Below are positions 1 through 7,645 of a stretch of 16,074 nucleotides of DNA, in pieces. The first letter of the stretch is position 1. Each line of letters begins with the position of its first letter. The notes below the pieces were generated by a model that had not been told where the DNA came from, made no database searches, and saw only the letters and a list, made by a program, of their open reading frames with translations. This DNA comes from Phycisphaerae bacterium (GTDB taxonomy: Bacteria > Planctomycetota > Phycisphaerae > Phycisphaerales > SM1A02): NCBI GenBank assembly GCA_002684755.1, contig NYVS01000164.1, positions 1-16,074 on the forward strand, given 5' to 3'. The position numbers and the translations under genes were made by a program.

Positions 1-1
1 C

Positions 2-580
2 TCGTATCCGATCTGCAGCGCGGGCATGAACCGGATGCCGGAAGCGCTCACCTCCCTGGCCATCTGGTCCGCGGTGACGGGACTGGGATTCTTCTCCCGC
101 TCGAGCGGCATGGCGTTCAACGAGGTGGTGATCCGGCACGCCGGTGATCCCGAAGGACCCCGCGCACTGAAACGGTTCATGCTGATCTTCGGCCTTGGCA
201 TCTCGTTGCTCGTCGGGTTGGTCGCAGCGACCCCGCTGGGCGAACTCTGGTACGTCGACCTCGAGCGCATTCCGGAAGACGGCATGTCGATGGCACGACT
301 CGCGACCTGGCTCATGGTGCCGATGCCGTTCCTCACCTTCCTCATCAGCTACTGGCAGGGCATGCTCGTCCACGCTCACCAGACGAGACCGATCTCCGAG
401 GGCGTCGGGATCGGACTGACCACGATCGGCCTCGTCCTCGTGATCTTCGTCTCGCTCGGAACCGTCCCTGGCGGTGTGGCGGCGACGCTGGCGATCACGC
501 TGGCCGGCGTCCTGCAGGCCGCATGGCTCGCGATCCGCTGGAACGGCGTTCGCCGTCGTGGAATCGTCGCCGCCGCGTGA
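2..580 (+). CDS. Polytopic membrane protein, C-terminal part (possible MATE/ANKH-like transporter)
   Basis: The reading frame is open from base 2 and ends at TGA 578-580, so the gene starts left of the window and only its C-terminal ~192 residues are visible. The ATG at 26 lies inside the frame with no ribosome-binding site and is unlikely to be the start. I see about five hydrophobic segments: around 'LTSLAIWSAVTGLGFF', 'FMLIFGLGISLLVGLVAA', 'WLMVPMPFLTFLISYW', 'GIGLTTIGLVLVIFVSL' and 'VAATLAITLAGVLQAAWLAI'. A basic tail (WNGVRRRG) follows, consistent with a cytoplasmic C-terminus. The pattern, with a conserved-looking 'FFSRSSGMAFNEVVI' stretch between helices, reminds me of bacterial relatives of ANKH and other MOP/MATE-fold exporters. 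That is family resemblance from memory, and the substrate is unknown. It converges on the next gene with a 13-bp gap. Confidence 0.6.
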   Translation, partial: SYPICSAGMNRMPEALTSLAIWSAVTGLGFFSRSSGMAFNEVVIRHAGDPEGPRALKRFMLIFGLGISLLVGLVAATPLGELWYVDLERIPEDGMSMARLATWLMVPMPFLTFLISYWQGMLVHAHQTRPISEGVGIGLTTIGLVLVIFVSLGTVPGGVAATLAITLAGVLQAAWLAIRWNGVRRRGIVAAA

Positions 581-593
581 TCGGGCTCTGAGA

Positions 594-1088
594 TCAGGCG
601 GTCCGCGACGCCGACCAGCCGTGACGAAGCGATCGGACGCCGGAATCGGCGAGCACGGTGGTGCGATTGGATCGGTGAATCGCCCGCATTTCATCCGAAA
701 TGGCGACTCCACGATTCGAGCGATGCCATCCGGCATCGACCAGTCGTTCGGCGGCGTTCTCGAGAACCCGGATCGCATCGTCCTGCATCTCGAGGCGATC
801 CATCAGGGAAGCGATGATCCGCATCGCGTCGATCACGGCCACATCGGCGCGACCAAGCATCCGCTCCGCCAGCAGGGCCACGGCGCCCCAGGCGTTGATC
901 GCGGACTTCCACGAACCGCTGCTTGTCAGTTCGTCGGCTCGCACCGTGAGACGCTCCAGCCTCGACAGCGCATCACACATCGCTTCCTTCGATCGGCTGG
1001 CCCGTCGACCGCAGCCGCATCGGCAGCCCCCGCAACTGGTTCGCCTGCTCGGCGCTTCCGTGATCTCAAACAGCTTTTCATAAGACAT
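594..1088 (-). CDS. Hypothetical protein with Cys-rich N-terminus and TPR-like helices
   Basis: I do not recognise this 164-residue protein. I chose ATG 1088 (MSYEKLFEITE); an in-frame TTG lies three codons upstream at 1097, and neither has a strong ribosome-binding site. Residues 19-26 contain four cysteines spaced C-x2-C-x-C-x-C and are followed by basic residues, which could bind metal or a nucleic acid. From about residue 48 on, alternating amphipathic helices ('WKSAINAWGAVALLAERML', 'VIDAMRIIASLMDRL', 'DDAIRVLENAAERLVDAGW') resemble one and a half to two TPR-like units. There is no signal peptide or membrane segment. Codon use is somewhat less G/C-biased at the 5' end (TCT TAT GAA AAG CTG TTT) than in the neighbours. 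It lies downstream of the transporter operon on the same strand, but 171 bp away and behind two hairpins, so it is probably transcribed separately. Confidence 0.55.
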   Translation of the reverse strand: MSYEKLFEITEAPSRRTSCGGCRCGCGRRASRSKEAMCDALSRLERLTVRADELTSSGSWKSAINAWGAVALLAERMLGRADVAVIDAMRIIASLMDRLEMQDDAIRVLENAAERLVDAGWHRSNRGVAISDEMRAIHRSNRTTVLADSGVRSLRHGWSASRTA

Positions 1089-1176
1089 GAGTTCCAATCG
1101 AAGAACATCTGAACGGGTCGCCTAAATGCCCACCGCATTGTCGGCGATTCAAAGATAGACGTTCCTGCCATGGATG

Positions 1177-1200
1177 CCATGGGGGATGTACCCCGGATGG
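1177..1200 (-). terminator. Candidate hairpin downstream of the transporter permease gene
   Basis: CCATGGGG at 1177-1184 can pair with CCCC 1191-1194 plus ATGG 1197-1200 across a 2-nt bulge, with loop 1185-1190. It lies 60 bp past the stop of the permease gene on the minus strand. There is no T-run, so an intrinsic terminator is not proven. It may instead be an mRNA 3'-end stabiliser. Confidence 0.25.
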
Positions 1201-1218
1201 GCGCGATGAATCGACGAT

Positions 1219-1234
1219 TGGGGTCGATACCCCA
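1219..1234 (-). terminator. Candidate hairpin immediately downstream of the permease gene
   Basis: TGGGGT (1219-1224) and ACCCCA (1229-1234) form a perfect 6-bp stem with a 4-nt loop (CGAT). It starts about 25 bp after the permease stop codon on the minus strand. With the hairpin at 1177-1200 it is the only clear secondary structure in the spacer 1098-1259. No U-tract follows, so Rho-independent termination is only a possibility. Confidence 0.3.
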
Positions 1235-1259
1235 TGTGCCGGATCGACACCAACGCGGT

Positions 1260-2264
1260 TCACACGCGCTTCCGACGATGCCGGATGCCGTCGATGGTCA
1301 CCGCGGCCACGATGATTCCGCCGATGATGATCTCCTGAACCGAGTTGTCGATGCCCGCAAGGGTGCATCCGGCACTCAATGCGCTCAGCATGAATGCGCC
1401 GATCATCGTTCCGAGGACACCACCTTCGCCTCCGGAGAGGCTTGCCCCGCCGATGACCACCGCCGCGATGATCTGGAGTTCGAGGCCGACGGCGGTGGTC
1501 GGATCCCCCACGCCGAGTCGACCCAGCGTGATCGCGCCGGCGAGTCCCGCCCCGAGCCCGCACAACACGTAGACCACGATCTTGGTGCGACGCACCGCGA
1601 CGCCGCAGAGACGCGCCGTCTGTTCGCTCGATCCGATCGCGACGACGTGGATCCCGAACGGCGTTCGGCGAAGCACCAGCCCGGCGATGACCGCCGTCGC
1701 CAGAAGACACCACGCCGCGGGCGCCATCATCAGCCAGGTCGGTTCCGGCGTCTTGTCGACGAAACCCTCCAGCCAACCCACCGACTCCGGCGGCGGCGCG
1801 ATCCGCTGGTTGCCCGCGAGCAGCTTCGCAAGCCCCCGCGCGATCCCGAGCATTCCCAGCGTGACGATGAACGGTGGGATCCGGAGCGCCGTCACGAGTC
1901 CACCATTGAGAAGACCGCAGGCCATTCCGGTGCCGGCCGAGACGGCGAGTGCCGCGGTCGGCGGATGACCGGCGTCGAGGGTCAGGGCGCCGGTGACGCT
2001 GGCGAGCGCGATCACCGAGCCGATCGAGAGATCGATCCCGCCGGAGACGATCACGAAGCACATGCCGATCGCACCGATCCCCACCACCACCGTCTGGACC
2101 GCGATGGTCTGGGCGTTTCGCACCGACGCGAACGCCTGTGGTTCGATCGCGGTGAATATCCCGATCACCAGGAAGAGCCCGATGAACGGGGCGGCGAGTC
2201 GGCCGACCCGGCCGATCCAGCCCGTTCCCATCGGTTCCACCTCGGGCGTCGCCTCGATGTTCAT
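1260..2264 (-). CDS. Ribose-type sugar ABC transporter permease (RbsC family)
   Basis: This 334-residue inner-membrane permease would form the channel of a CUT2-class (ribose/xylose/galactose-type) sugar importer. It has many hydrophobic helices along its length and the family hallmark 'GGIDLSIGSVIAL' around residues 75-87, followed by 'PPFIVTLGMLGIARGLA', another typical RbsC segment. The region 'GASLSGGEGGVLGTMIGAF' (about 273-291) also matches the family, and 334 residues is the usual size. The start ATG 2264 overlaps the stop of the ATPase gene by 4 bp (ATGA) and is preceded by GGGGAGG, an excellent ribosome-binding site, so translation is coupled. The frame is intact. The sugar cannot be deduced from the permease alone; neighbouring sugar-acid genes suggest a sugar that is catabolised oxidatively. 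Confidence 0.93.
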   Translation of the reverse strand: MNIEATPEVEPMGTGWIGRVGRLAAPFIGLFLVIGIFTAIEPQAFASVRNAQTIAVQTVVVGIGAIGMCFVIVSGGIDLSIGSVIALASVTGALTLDAGHPPTAALAVSAGTGMACGLLNGGLVTALRIPPFIVTLGMLGIARGLAKLLAGNQRIAPPPESVGWLEGFVDKTPEPTWLMMAPAAWCLLATAVIAGLVLRRTPFGIHVVAIGSSEQTARLCGVAVRRTKIVVYVLCGLGAGLAGAITLGRLGVGDPTTAVGLELQIIAAVVIGGASLSGGEGGVLGTMIGAFMLSALSAGCTLAGIDNSVQEIIIGGIIVAAVTIDGIRHRRKRV

Positions 2265-3820
2265 GCCGCCTCCCCTTCCCCGGACCCGTCCGGACCGAGC
2301 ACCGCTTCACGCATCAGCGACGATTCCGTGCAGGCATCGACGGGGCGGGCCGGGCCGAGCACCCCTCGGTGCATGACCGCGATCCGGTCGCAGACGCCGA
2401 GGAGTTCGGGAAGATGCCCGCTGGTCATGACGATCGCACGACCCGCCCGGGCGAGTTCGTCGAGCAGCCCGTAGACCTGGACCTTGCTTCCGATGTCGAT
2501 CCCCCGGGTCGGTTCGTCGAGCAGGAGCACGTCCGCGTCCTGATGAAGCAGCCGTGCGATCGCAATCTTCTGCTGGTTGCCACCCGAAAGCGTCTCGACC
2601 GGAACGCTCGATCCGCCCGCACGGACCGCGAGTCTCGAAAGCCAGTGACCGGCGGTCTCGTCCATGCGTCGTGGCGAAAGCATGCCACCGGAAGTGACCG
2701 GTCCCAACCGAGGGAGGAGCAGGTTCTCGCCGACCGACATCGGGAGCGCGAGCCCCTCGCCCTTTCGGTCCTCGCTGAGAAAGCCGAGACCCGCCTTCAT
2801 GCGTCCGCGAATCGACGTCGAACGGCGGATCCTCCGACCATGGATCGACACGTCGCCGCGAACCGTCGGATCGAGTCCCGCGAGACATCGGAGAAACTCG
2901 GTGCGGCCTGCGCCGACCAGCCCCGCGATTCCGAGGATCTCGCCGCTCCGGACGTCGAGCGAAGCCTCCAGGGGAAGCCCGTATCCCGCGATCGATCGCG
3001 CTTCGAGCCGGACTTCGCCCGCCTCACGACCCCCCGGCGGAAACACCGCATCGAGCGGTCGGCCGATCATGTGCTCGACGAGCGTCTCGTCGCGTGCTTC
3101 CGCCATGTGGCCGGCGGTGACCGTCGATCCGTCGCGAATGACCGTGAAGCGGTCCGCGACCCGTCGAATCTCCTCGAGGAAGTGACTGATGTAGACGATG
3201 GCGATCCCCTCGTCCCGAAGACGGCCCACGATCTCCAGAAGACGATCCGCATCCCGACGTCCCAGCGAACTCGTGGGCTCGTCCATGACCACCACCGAGG
3301 CGTCGGCGGCGAGGGCTCGGCCGATCTCGACCAGTTGTCGCACCGCCGCCGGCAGATCCCCGGTCCGCCGGGCCGGATCGAGCTCACCGTGTCCGAGTCG
3401 TCCCATCACCTTCCTCGCGGTCGCCAGCATCGATCGCCGATCCGAGGGGGAGAGGCGACCGAGCCACGGCAGTCGCGGCGTCTCGACGCCGAGTGCGATG
3501 TTCTCGGCGACCGAGAGGTGGGGTGCGAGCGCGAGTTCCTGATGGATCATCGCGATCCCGCCCCGCCGGGCGTCGACCGGACCGCCGGGTCGCCATCGCC
3601 GACCGGCGAGGGTCATCTCGCCCGCATCCGGTGCCTCGACCCCGGAAAGGACCTTCATCAACGTGCTCTTGCCCGCCCCGTTCTCACCGACCAGCGCATG
3701 GACCTCGCCCGCCGCGACCTCGAGCGAGACGCCGCGCAGCGCCTGGACGCCGCCGAATCGCTTGCGGACGCCGTGCATCACGAGCAACGGTTCTGGATTC
3801 GCGGACGTGGAGTCGGTCAC
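2261..3820 (-). CDS. Sugar ABC transporter ATP-binding protein, duplicated ATPase (RbsA family)
   Basis: This 519-residue protein has two fused ABC ATPase domains, the arrangement of RbsA/MglA/XylG in CUT2 sugar importers. The first domain has Walker A GENGAGKS (residues 45-52), an altered signature region ('LPAAVRQLVEIGRAL' in place of LSGGQ) and Walker B 'VVVMDEPTSSLG'. The second has the degenerate Walker A typical of the family ('GIAGLVGAGRTEFLRCLAG'), a canonical signature 'LSGGNQQKIAIARLL' and 'VLLLDEPTRGIDIGSK'. The asymmetry is normal for RbsA-type proteins. Translation appears to begin at GTG 3820, with only a weak upstream purine stretch. A downstream ATG at codon 15 (MHGVRKRF) is possible but would trim the usual N-terminus. 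It sits 26 bp after the binding-protein gene and overlaps the permease gene by 4 bp. Confidence 0.94.
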   Translation of the reverse strand: MTDSTSANPEPLLVMHGVRKRFGGVQALRGVSLEVAAGEVHALVGENGAGKSTLMKVLSGVEAPDAGEMTLAGRRWRPGGPVDARRGGIAMIHQELALAPHLSVAENIALGVETPRLPWLGRLSPSDRRSMLATARKVMGRLGHGELDPARRTGDLPAAVRQLVEIGRALAADASVVVMDEPTSSLGRRDADRLLEIVGRLRDEGIAIVYISHFLEEIRRVADRFTVIRDGSTVTAGHMAEARDETLVEHMIGRPLDAVFPPGGREAGEVRLEARSIAGYGLPLEASLDVRSGEILGIAGLVGAGRTEFLRCLAGLDPTVRGDVSIHGRRIRRSTSIRGRMKAGLGFLSEDRKGEGLALPMSVGENLLLPRLGPVTSGGMLSPRRMDETAGHWLSRLAVRAGGSSVPVETLSGGNQQKIAIARLLHQDADVLLLDEPTRGIDIGSKVQVYGLLDELARAGRAIVMTSGHLPELLGVCDRIAVMHRGVLGPARPVDACTESSLMREAVLGPDGSGEGEAA

Positions 3821-3846
3821 GATTGTTCTCGATCTGATTCACCGGA

Positions 3847-4848
3847 TCAGCGCAGGTACTCGTCGATCGGCGGCGCGAGCACCGTCTTCGCTTCGGGACT
3901 CTCCATGTTCGCAAGGTTGACCACCACGCAGCCGGTGTCGACCCGGGCGGGCACGTCGCGGCCTTCGATCGAGTCGATCAGGAGGCCGACCCCCCGCTCC
4001 CCCATCGCGAACGGGCTCTGCACGACGAGCGCATCCACCTTGCCGGTGCGAAGTCCCTCGACCAGCGATTCCGAGGCGTCGAAGCCCACGATCACCGTCG
4101 CATCCTTCCGACCCGCCTGATCGAGGGTCCGCATGAAGGCGACGGTCGCCGGCTCGCACGGCGCGAACACGCCGTCGATCTCCGCGAAGCGGTCGAGCAG
4201 GTTCTCCGCGGTGGAGACGCAGCCTTCGAGCGTGGCGCCGCCGTAGGCGTTGTCGGAAAGGATCTCGACGTCGGGGAAGTCGCTCCGCAGGGTGTCGATG
4301 AACCCCTCCTCGCGGCGGGTGGTGCTCGCCGATCCCTCGACGTACCGCATCACGACCACCTTCCCCCGACCATCGAGCAGCCGACCCATCTCTCGTGCGG
4401 CGCGAACGCCGCCCTCGTAGTTGTCGGTGGCGGCGAAGGTCACCGAGCCGTCCCAGTTCACGCCGGAGTCGATCACCGCCACGGGGATCCCGGCCTCCGC
4501 GGCCTCCTTCAACGGACGGATCAGCGCGGTGTCGTCCAGCGGCGCGATCACGATGCCGTCGACGCCCTTCGTGATGAACTGTTCGACGACCTTGATCTGA
4601 TCGTCGCGATCGTCCTCCCGGGCCGGGCCCTGCCAGACGATCTACACGCCCAGATCCCGACCCGACTTCACGGCGCCGGCATGGACCGACTTCCAGAACT
4701 CGTGGCTGGTCCCCTTGGGGATGACCGCGATGGTCCGGGCCGTGGCCGCACCGGTGTCGGCGTCTGGAGCCTTCGACGAGTCGTCACACCCGACGATCGC
4801 GAATGCGATGCCGGCGAGGAATCCGAGGCCGCGGGTGCGGTTGAGCAT
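3847..4848 (-). pseudogene. Sugar ABC transporter substrate-binding lipoprotein (RbsB-like) with an in-frame TAG
   Basis: Read through one stop, this is a 333-residue periplasmic sugar-binding protein of the RbsB type. It starts at ATG 4848 behind GGAG (7-nt spacing). It has a lipoprotein signal peptide with lipobox I-V-G-C (Cys21), a short linker, then 'ARTIAVIPKGTSHEFWKSVHAGA', the typical first strand and helix of the fold. Codon 69 is TAG (4642-4644). The same frame then continues as 'IVWQGPAREDDRDDQIKVVE', exactly the family pattern, through 'GVDGIVIAPLDDTALI', 'VGFDASESLVEGL' and a natural TGA at 3847-3849. A Glu (GAG) or Gln (CAG) codon probably preceded the change. No other lesion is visible. 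The internal ATG at 4551 would give only a fragment without signal peptide. It is either a fresh pseudogene, a strain variant or a base-call error; being first in the operon, it could also reduce expression of the downstream transporter genes. Confidence 0.88.
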
Positions 4849-4889
4849 GGCCGATCTCCAGTTGTTTTCCGTTCGCGGTCGATTGCGTC

Positions 4890-4919
4890 TTGACGTGTCG
4901 GTCTCGTCGAGGGTACACC
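4890..4919 (+). promoter_or_regulatory. Candidate sigma70-type promoter for the epimerase-dehydratase operon
   Basis: TTGACG (4890-4895) is followed after 17-18 bp by GTACAC/TACACC (4913-4919). The -35 is close to consensus and the -10 is weak. It is the best-looking plus-strand promoter in the 182-bp divergent spacer and would give a 5' leader of roughly 100 nt before ATG 5031. Based on motif inspection only. Confidence 0.3.
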
Positions 4920-4923
4920 TCGA
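4907..4923. promoter_or_regulatory. Perfect palindrome in the divergent promoter region (candidate operator)
   Basis: TCGAGG (4907-4912) and CCTCGA (4918-4923) are exact inverse complements separated by five bases (GTACA). The site covers the candidate -10 box of the plus-strand promoter and that of the minus-strand promoter. A dimeric repressor bound here could control both the transporter and the catabolic operon. No regulator gene is present in the window, so the cognate protein (LacI or GntR type would be usual) is unknown. Confidence 0.35.
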
Positions 4924-4938
4924 TGGTCGGTCCGGCAA
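4910..4938 (-). promoter_or_regulatory. Candidate promoter for the ABC transporter operon
   Basis: On the minus strand, TTGCCG (4938-4933) and TACCCT (4915-4910) are separated by 17 bp, 62 bp upstream of the binding-protein ATG at 4848. The -10 is a poor match. The call rests on spacing and on its overlap with the palindrome at 4907-4923. Confidence 0.22.
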
Positions 4939-5030
4939 TGCGACACGGATTCCGACCGGCGCTCCGGACGTCCCGGGCGCGATCGGTTCGATCCCCGGCG
5001 CATCGCCCCACGCGGGCAGTCAGGATTCAG

Positions 5031-6011
5031 ATGGCAGCAAGACTGGTGACCGGGGCGAACGGTTGCATCGGCGCATGGGTCGTCCAGCGACTCCTCGCGG
5101 CGGGCGACGACGTCACCGCCCTCGACCACGGCGAGGAGCGGCATCGTCTCGAGGCGATCCTCGACGAGGACGCGCGATCCCGGATCCGATTCGTCACGGC
5201 GGACGTGACCGACGCCGCCGCGATGCGACGCCACGTCGACGACCACGGCGGCGACGGCGTGATCCATCTCGCGGGACTCCAGGTCCCCACGTGTCGCGCC
5301 GATCCGATGCTCGGCGCCCGGGTCAACGTGCTCGGAACGCTCGCCGTCTTCGAGGCCGCCCGCGTCACCGGGTGTCGAGTGGTCTACGCATCGAGCGCCG
5401 CGGTCTACGGCCCCGACGACACGCCGACCCGACCGCACGTCGAATCCGAAGCCGGCGATGCGAAGACCCACTACGGCATCTTCAAGCTCGCCAACGAGGG
5501 AAACGCCCGGATCTACCACCAGGACCACGGCGTCGGCAGCGTCGGTCTCCGCCCCCTCACCGTCTACGGCGTCGGTCGCGACTTCGGCATGACCAGCGGT
5601 CCGACCACCGCCCTGAAGTCCGCGATCCTCGGGCGGCCCTACACGATCGGATTCCGGGGACCCACCGATTTCCAGCTCGCCGAGGACGTCGCGGAGATCT
5701 TCGTGCGATGCCTCGACGCACCCGACGGCGCGCACGTGTGCAACCTCCACGGCGAGACCGCCACCGTCGAGGACGTCGTCGCCTCGATCGACGGGATCCT
5801 TCCCGAGCATCGACGCGGCCTCGTCGATTGCGACGGGCCCACCCTGCCGATTCCCGGCCGTCTCGACGACGGCCTGCTGGAATCGCTCGTCGGCCCGCCG
5901 CCACGCACCTCGCTCCACGACGGTCTTCGGCGGACGTACGAAGCGTTCCTTCGACTCCACGAGGACGGCCGCCTCGATCTCCGCGATCTTCCCGAGGAGG
6001 TCGGATCATGA
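5031..6011 (+). CDS. NAD(P)-dependent epimerase/dehydratase-type oxidoreductase (extended SDR)
   Basis: This 326-residue cytoplasmic enzyme belongs to the extended short-chain dehydrogenase/reductase family. It has the N-terminal nucleotide-binding glycine motif TGANGCIG (residues 7-14), Asp32 at the end of the second strand (typical of NAD preference), D58-V59, 'VIHLAG' (77-82), 'VYASSAAVYG' (118-127) and the catalytic Y148-x3-K152 ('YGIFK'). ATG 5031 was chosen because AGGA lies 5 nt upstream and the Rossmann fold begins directly; a longer frame from 4890 adds only low-complexity sequence. Its stop overlaps the dehydratase start by 4 bp, so the two are coupled. In this context it more likely oxidises or epimerises a sugar or sugar acid (compare uronate dehydrogenases and four-carbon acid-sugar dehydrogenases) than makes nucleotide sugars. 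The substrate is not determined. Confidence 0.88.
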   Translation: MAARLVTGANGCIGAWVVQRLLAAGDDVTALDHGEERHRLEAILDEDARSRIRFVTADVTDAAAMRRHVDDHGGDGVIHLAGLQVPTCRADPMLGARVNVLGTLAVFEAARVTGCRVVYASSAAVYGPDDTPTRPHVESEAGDAKTHYGIFKLANEGNARIYHQDHGVGSVGLRPLTVYGVGRDFGMTSGPTTALKSAILGRPYTIGFRGPTDFQLAEDVAEIFVRCLDAPDGAHVCNLHGETATVEDVVASIDGILPEHRRGLVDCDGPTLPIPGRLDDGLLESLVGPPPRTSLHDGLRRTYEAFLRLHEDGRLDLRDLPEEVGS

Positions 6012-7579
6012 GCGGCCGCGGGGACGACGAGGTCCAGCCGCTCGCCCGGGTCGCGGTGCGGGTGGATGCCACCGACAACTGCGCGGTGGTGAAGACCGGC
6101 GTGACCGCGGGCACCACGGTGGAGGTCGACGACCGGAGGCTGGTCGTTCGAACCGACGTCGGACCGGGCCACCGGTTCGCACTGGTGGACATTCCCGACG
6201 GTGAGTTCGTCGTCCAGTACGCCCAGCCGATCGGGACCAGCCTCGGCCTCGCCGCCGGGGACGCGATCACCGAGACCACGATGTCCAACGACATCCCGGT
6301 GGTTCGCGAGATTCCCGACGATCTCCGCAACCCCGCGCCCGTCCACCTTCCCGACGAGGCGATCGGGACGTTCCCCGGTTTCCTCCGCCCCGACGGCCGG
6401 ACCGGGACCCGGAACTTCCTGCTCGTGCTGCCGACCTCGATGTGCTCCAGCCACGAGGCGAATCAGATCGCGACGATCGCCGAGTTCCAGCACTGGTCGC
6501 GTTCGAAGTTTCCGAACGTGGACGGCGTCGTGGCCATTCCGCATTCCAAGGGTTGCGGATGTTCGGACGGCTCGAACCTCGACATCACGATGCGCACCCT
6601 CGCGAACTACGCCGACCACCCCAACGTCGGCGGCGTTCTCATGCTCGAGCTCGGATGCGAGAAGACCAACCAGACCGTCGTCGACCAATGGCTCGGGGAC
6701 CATGGCGGATTCTCATGGGACAAGCCGGTGGAGCGGATCGGCGTCCAGACCGAGGGCGGTACCGAGGCCACCATCCTTCGAGGCCTCGCGCTGGTCGAGA
6801 AGATGCTCCCGGAGGTCGACCGCCACCATCGCACCGACCGGCCGGTGTCGGAGATCGTCCTCGGACTGAAGTGCGGCGGCAGCGACGGCTTCAGCGGACT
6901 GAGCGCGAATCCCGCCCTCGGCGTCGCGACCGATCACCTGATCGATCGCCGGGGCACCGCGATCATCACCGAGGTCCCGGAATTCTGCGGCGCGGAGCAC
7001 GTCTTCGCGTGGCGGGCGAAGGATGCGGCGACCGCCCGGGCCGTCTACGAGACCGTCGACTGGTACAAGGCGCACGCCGCGGTGTTCGGAACCCGGCTCG
7101 ACGACAACCCCAGTCCCGGCAATCGGGCCGGTGGACTTCTGAACATCGCGATCAAGAGCCTCGGAGCGCTGGCGAAGGCCGGCAGCCGTCGCGTGGAGGG
7201 CTGCTGCGGCTACGCGGAACGGCCCACCTCACCCGGACTCTGGCTGATGCAGGGACCCGGCTACGACCAGGAGGCGACCCCCGGCATCGTCGCGTCGGGA
7301 AGCAACGTGGTGGTGTTCACGACCGGACGGGGCACGACCATCGGGAACGCGATCTGCCCCGTGATCAAGCTCTCGAGCAACACCGAGACCTTCGAACGGA
7401 TGAAGCACGACATCGATCTCGACGCCGGTACCGTGATCGAAGGCTCGGAGAGCATCGAGGCGTGCGGCCGTCGGGTCTTCGATCACGTCGTCGCCGTCGC
7501 GGGTGGTGAACCGGCACACGCCGAGAAGACGAAACATCGCGAATTCCAGATCTGGTCCGAGTGCTCCGTATCCCTGTAG
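6008..7579 (+). CDS. UxaA/GarD-family sugar-acid dehydratase (altronate dehydratase-like)
   Basis: This 523-residue protein is a full-length UxaA-type, metal-dependent dehydratase that would remove water from an aldonic or aldaric acid to give a 2-keto-3-deoxy acid. Residues about 11-95 form the small SAF-like domain ('DNCAVVKTGVTAGTTV', 'GPGHRFALVDIPDGE', 'YAQPIGTSLG'). The catalytic part begins at 'GFLRPDGRTGTRNFLLVLP' and contains 'HSKGCGCSDG', 'LELGCEKTNQ', 'LKCGGSDGFSGLSANPALG', 'EVPEFCGAEHVF', 'NPSPGNRAGGLLNIAIKSLG' and 'VVVFTTGRGTTIGNA', all family hallmarks with Cys and His residues suited to iron binding. ATG 6008 overlaps the previous stop (ATGA). Related enzymes act on D-altronate, galactarate, L-fuconate/D-arabinonate and similar acids, so the name uxaA would over-specify the substrate. 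The stop codon is TAG. Confidence 0.92.
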   Translation: MSGRGDDEVQPLARVAVRVDATDNCAVVKTGVTAGTTVEVDDRRLVVRTDVGPGHRFALVDIPDGEFVVQYAQPIGTSLGLAAGDAITETTMSNDIPVVREIPDDLRNPAPVHLPDEAIGTFPGFLRPDGRTGTRNFLLVLPTSMCSSHEANQIATIAEFQHWSRSKFPNVDGVVAIPHSKGCGCSDGSNLDITMRTLANYADHPNVGGVLMLELGCEKTNQTVVDQWLGDHGGFSWDKPVERIGVQTEGGTEATILRGLALVEKMLPEVDRHHRTDRPVSEIVLGLKCGGSDGFSGLSANPALGVATDHLIDRRGTAIITEVPEFCGAEHVFAWRAKDAATARAVYETVDWYKAHAAVFGTRLDDNPSPGNRAGGLLNIAIKSLGALAKAGSRRVEGCCGYAERPTSPGLWLMQGPGYDQEATPGIVASGSNVVVFTTGRGTTIGNAICPVIKLSSNTETFERMKHDIDLDAGTVIEGSESIEACGRRVFDHVVAVAGGEPAHAEKTKHREFQIWSECSVSL

Positions 7580-7645
7580 CATCGGACGCGGGCCATCGAG
7601 CGTGACGATCGACTTCGTCGCTTGAACGACCCGACGGAGCGGCGC

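Noticed and set aside
578..596. TGATC-N9-GATCA inverted repeat covering both stop codons of the first two convergent genes
   Set aside because: The stem is only 5 bp with a 9-nt loop and no T-run; it probably arises from the two stop codons. Too weak to list as a terminator.
474..1112. Plus-strand frames across the Cys-rich hypothetical gene
   Set aside because: They start inside the membrane-protein gene in another frame and show no helix or domain pattern. The minus-strand frame has the more coherent protein sequence.
1170..2474. A 434-codon plus-strand frame opposite the permease gene
   Set aside because: Highly charged His/Arg/Asp repeats without motifs, antisense to a well-conserved membrane protein.
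2369..4120. A 583-codon plus-strand frame opposite the RbsA-type gene
   Set aside because: Composition is that of a reverse-frame shadow (Arg, Asp, Pro, His runs) and it runs antisense to a clear double ATPase.
4642..4644. TAG read as an amino acid (stop-codon reassignment or pyrrolysine)
   Set aside because: TAG terminates the UxaA-type gene at 7577-7579, no other in-frame TAG was found in a recognised gene, and no pyrrolysine genes are present.
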